A stretch of 34,733 nucleotides of DNA from contig JAUVCG010000005.1 in assembly GCA_030595785.1 (NCBI GenBank), positions 1 to 34,733 of the forward strand. The letters are read 5' to 3'. Shown piece after piece: positions 32,735 through 34,733 of this stretch (positions within the stretch are counted from its first letter, which is position 1; every line of letters starts with the position of its first letter). Both the position numbers and the translations under genes were made by a program. This DNA is from Kiritimatiellales bacterium. Lineage in GTDB: Bacteria; Verrucomicrobiota; Kiritimatiellia; Kiritimatiellales; Pontiellaceae. The notes beneath the pieces are model-generated. The model was not told the origin of the DNA. It searched no databases and worked only from the letters and a program-made list of their open reading frames with translations.

Positions 32735-33063
32735 CTATTGGTCGGCATCGAGCGGAACAACGATGTTCCAGGCGTTCCCTCCGTCATCAAAACCGCCGCG
32801 TCCATCCAGAACCGCAAAACTCAGGTGGGTGAGCCGGCCGTCCTGCATTAAACCCTGTACGCGTTCGATCTGGCCCATTTGACGTTCGGAGCCATCGTCC
32901 CATTTGACCGCTTTGGTATAGGCCACCGGCTTTTCGTCCAGCTTCCAGTCGAGTCCATCTTTGGAATGGGCAAGGATGCCTCTTCCATGGCAATTGCGGC
33001 CCAGTTCCAAAGTCTTCGGGGGTCATGGCGCACGGTGGAGATGTCTTTCATGATAAATTCCAT
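32735..33063 (-). pseudogene. Propeller glycosidase reduced to start and end
   Basis: ATG at 33063 with AGGAG upstream gives MEFIMKDISTVRHDPRRLW and then goes out of frame. From about 33010, in another frame, LELGRNCHGRGILAHSKDGL, EKPVAYTKAVKWDDGSERQM and LDGRGGFDDGGNAWNIVVPL form the end of a beta-propeller glycosidase (GH43/GH117-like in style; exact family not certain). Only about 15-25 N-terminal and 90 C-terminal residues remain. The same C-terminal tail survives at 21941. The segment around WNWAAIAMEE is also similar in DNA to the gene end at 34672-34733. Not expected to be active. Confidence 0.7.
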
Positions 33064-33184
33064 GTGGGCTCCTGTCCGCCGCCGCCGATGTCCAGCGTGC
33101 AGGCAACTTATACCTGCGTTAGGATGCGTCATATGTGTTCTGTCCTTGCTTCAATTCGAGTTAACTCTTTCAACCGCGTGCGGG

Positions 33185-34651
33185 CTAATCTGCCGGTTGC
33201 GGATCTGCCGACCAAGCTCCGATGTCAATCTCTCCGACTTGGGCAAAATCGCCATTGGCTCCGAGAACCTCCAATTTAACATAGCGCGCCACGCAGTTGT
33301 CAAACAGGGCAGTGTGGACGCGTGCATCGGCTTCCCATTCACCTTCGGAAACTATTTTAAAGGAGACGTTATCCTGACTGATTGAAACACGGTATTGAGT
33401 GACATTCCCTTCTTTAATGGAGCGTTCCGGTTTCATCCGGTGGGCTGGAACGCAGGTAAGCGCCTCCAGTCCTGACCAGCTTTTGCCGAGGTCGATCGTG
33501 ATGTGCTGGGGGAACTCCCTGTCGGTAGTCCATTCGGTATATTTCACGCCATTCATTCGACCATCAATTGCAAGGCTGGCATCGCCGCTGGACGCTTCGG
33601 CGTTGACGGGCATGACCGAATAGCTGATGTGCTTTGGTTGCGGGGGGAGCGGCGGACGTTCCATGTCGGGTTCCCACAGCTTACCTATATCCGCTAAAAG
33701 GTTCAGTTGGTTTTCTTCCAGCAAGCCATTGCGGTTCGGCAGGCACGCCAGCATATAGGTGCAGTAGCGCTCTTCGAGTTCTTTCAACATTTTAACAGCT
33801 TTTTGTGGATCGAGTCCTTTCTGAGCGGGGGTGTGTTCTCCCCAAAACCAACCGTTTCCTCCAACGAGTTTGTCGCAAATTGCAGAGCACAATTGATTAT
33901 CCGCCGGAGGATAAGCCCCCATGGGATATTCGAACATTACGTAGTCGTTGCGATAATACCCTTGGATATGTGTATTGTCACTCACCAAGCAGGCGGGTTG
34001 AAGCTCCCGGATCAACTCCCTGATTTCCCGAAAAGAGACCTGGTTATGCCCCGTATTCCAGTACCACCCGTCAAAAAACAGAAAATCGATCTTCCCGTAG
34101 TTGGTCAACAGTTCGGTAAGCTGGGTTTTGATAAACTCTATACGGTCTGGGGCAAGGGCTTTTCTCCCAATATGGTGGGTGCTGTCACAGATCGAATAAT
34201 AGAGCCCGACTCCAAGCCCTTTCTTACGGAATGCATCCACAAATTTTTTGACCACATCCTGTTTATACGGAGCACCGGCCACGTCGTATTCGGTGGTGGC
34301 ACTGTCCCACAGGCAAAATCCTTCATGGTGCTTGGTGGTCAGCAGACCGTAGGTCATGCCGGCTGATATCGCCGCATCGGCCCACTGATCACAATCAAGC
34401 GGTTGCGGATTGATTTCCTCAATCGAATGATTGGCTTCACCCCATCTAGCTCCATACGACATGATGTTATAGCAAATAAACATGCCGAACCGATGCTCAC
34501 TAAACTCGCGCTGTAGGTTCTCAAGCGGATCGATTATATTCTGTTGCGAGACCAACCGCGGAACGTCGGCCATACCGCAGCCGACCACCAGGAAGACAAG
34601 CAATAGCGACCGGACGATAAGGGTTTGAAACAAGGTTGTGTGTACATTCAT
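33185..34651 (-). CDS. Lipoprotein GH29 alpha-L-fucosidase with F5/8-type C domain
   Basis: 488 residues. The signal ends in a lipobox (LVVGC, Cys25), indicating a lipoprotein. The GH29 barrel spans about 45-335: HRFGMFICYNIMSYGARWGE, then GLLTTKHHEGFCLWDSATTE and IDFLFFDGWYWN, where D194 is the nucleophile. About 345-482 is a discoidin/F5-8C sugar-binding domain (VNAEASSGDASLAIDGRMNG, then QHITIDLGKSWSGLEALTCV). It releases terminal alpha-L-fucose or a related sugar. The fragmentary GH29 inside 24649-25948 shares GILTTKH.GGYCLWDSATT and HFTELLTN and was a paralogue. It follows the right-edge gene by about 20 nt and appears intact. The acid/base residue is not obvious, as is common in GH29. 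Confidence 0.9.
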   Translation of the reverse strand: MNVHTTLFQTLIVRSLLLVFLVVGCGMADVPRLVSQQNIIDPLENLQREFSEHRFGMFICYNIMSYGARWGEANHSIEEINPQPLDCDQWADAAISAGMTYGLLTTKHHEGFCLWDSATTEYDVAGAPYKQDVVKKFVDAFRKKGLGVGLYYSICDSTHHIGRKALAPDRIEFIKTQLTELLTNYGKIDFLFFDGWYWNTGHNQVSFREIRELIRELQPACLVSDNTHIQGYYRNDYVMFEYPMGAYPPADNQLCSAICDKLVGGNGWFWGEHTPAQKGLDPQKAVKMLKELEERYCTYMLACLPNRNGLLEENQLNLLADIGKLWEPDMERPPLPPQPKHISYSVMPVNAEASSGDASLAIDGRMNGVKYTEWTTDREFPQHITIDLGKSWSGLEALTCVPAHRMKPERSIKEGNVTQYRVSISQDNVSFKIVSEGEWEADARVHTALFDNCVARYVKLEVLGANGDFAQVGEIDIGAWSADPQPAD

Positions 34652-34671
34652 TATAGGTATTCCTTTTTATT

Positions 34672-34733
34672 TTAACGGGTTACTTCTTCCATTGCGATCG
34701 CGGCCCAGTCCCATAAGCGCTGTGGGTGATGGC
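34672..34733 (-). CDS. C-terminal end of a gene running off the right edge
   Basis: A minus-strand frame enters from the window edge and reads HHPQRLWDWAAIAMEEVTR with a stop at 34672-34674, 20 nt before the GH29 start. It resembles RHDPRRLWNWAAIAMEE at the head of the 32735 remnant, both in protein and DNA. Other frames are also open over this short stretch, so frame and identity are uncertain; I cannot name a family. Confidence 0.35.
   Translation of the reverse strand, partial: HHPQRLWDWAAIAMEEVTR

Overview
The window reads as a polysaccharide-degradation island from a marine or anaerobic member of the PVC group, most likely Kiritimatiellota (Pontiella-like). This rests on four apparently intact formylglycine-type sulfatases in 35 kb, many glycoside hydrolases, no SusC/SusD pair, and a secreted protein (3003-5210) ending in a domain around LEYALGGNP that I associate with large secreted proteins of that group. 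The taxonomic call is inference. I see no rRNA, tRNA, CRISPR array, integrase or transposase gene.

Layout. 1-1125 (minus) is a truncated alginate-lyase-family protein, divergent from a plus-strand set: sulfatase, multidomain secreted hydrolase, and a truncated secreted propeller protein (1357-6296). 6508-10748 (minus) holds a cytoplasmic GH43, a GH43 remnant, a beta-helix remnant and a full-length beta-helix/CBM6 protein. A GH52 beta-xylosidase remnant (minus) and a GH2 remnant (plus) diverge from 11656-11970. A compact plus-strand run follows (13176-20935): GH3, DUF2264, two sulfatases and a HAD hydrolase, with a clear terminator after GH3. 21159-22687 is a pile of fused gene fragments (alginate-lyase-like, a glycosidase tail, GH127/DUF1680). 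From 22674 to the right edge everything is on the minus strand: GH29 fucosidase, a propeller glycosidase remnant, a desaturase-Rieske fusion, a sugar isomerase/epimerase, a sodium/sugar symporter, a tandem L-rhamnose mutarotase, an interrupted pseudogene, a uroporphyrinogen-decarboxylase-like methyltransferase, a sulfatase/GH29/deacetylase chimera and a sulfatase with a helical C-terminal extension.

Together the genes fit removal of sulfate and sugar branches from a sulfated heteropolysaccharide containing xylose, uronic acid and deoxysugars (rhamnose and/or fucose), followed by uptake through the symporter, mutarotation and isomerisation. An ulvan-like or fucan-like substrate is plausible but not shown.

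Two things stand out. (1) About nine catabolic genes have lost their interiors while keeping their ribosome site and start, their last codons, or both: GH43, GH52, GH2, the alginate-lyase paralogue, GH127, sulfatase/GH29/deacetylase, a beta-helix protein, a propeller glycosidase and probably the propeller protein at 5259. (2) A 15-bp palindrome, TTCCA-N5-TGGAA, occurs at least ten times exactly, inside and outside genes and in different reading frames, against about 0.03 expected by chance. Larger palindromes lie at 24591, 22648 and, inside the signal peptide of the mutarotase gene, at 28458.
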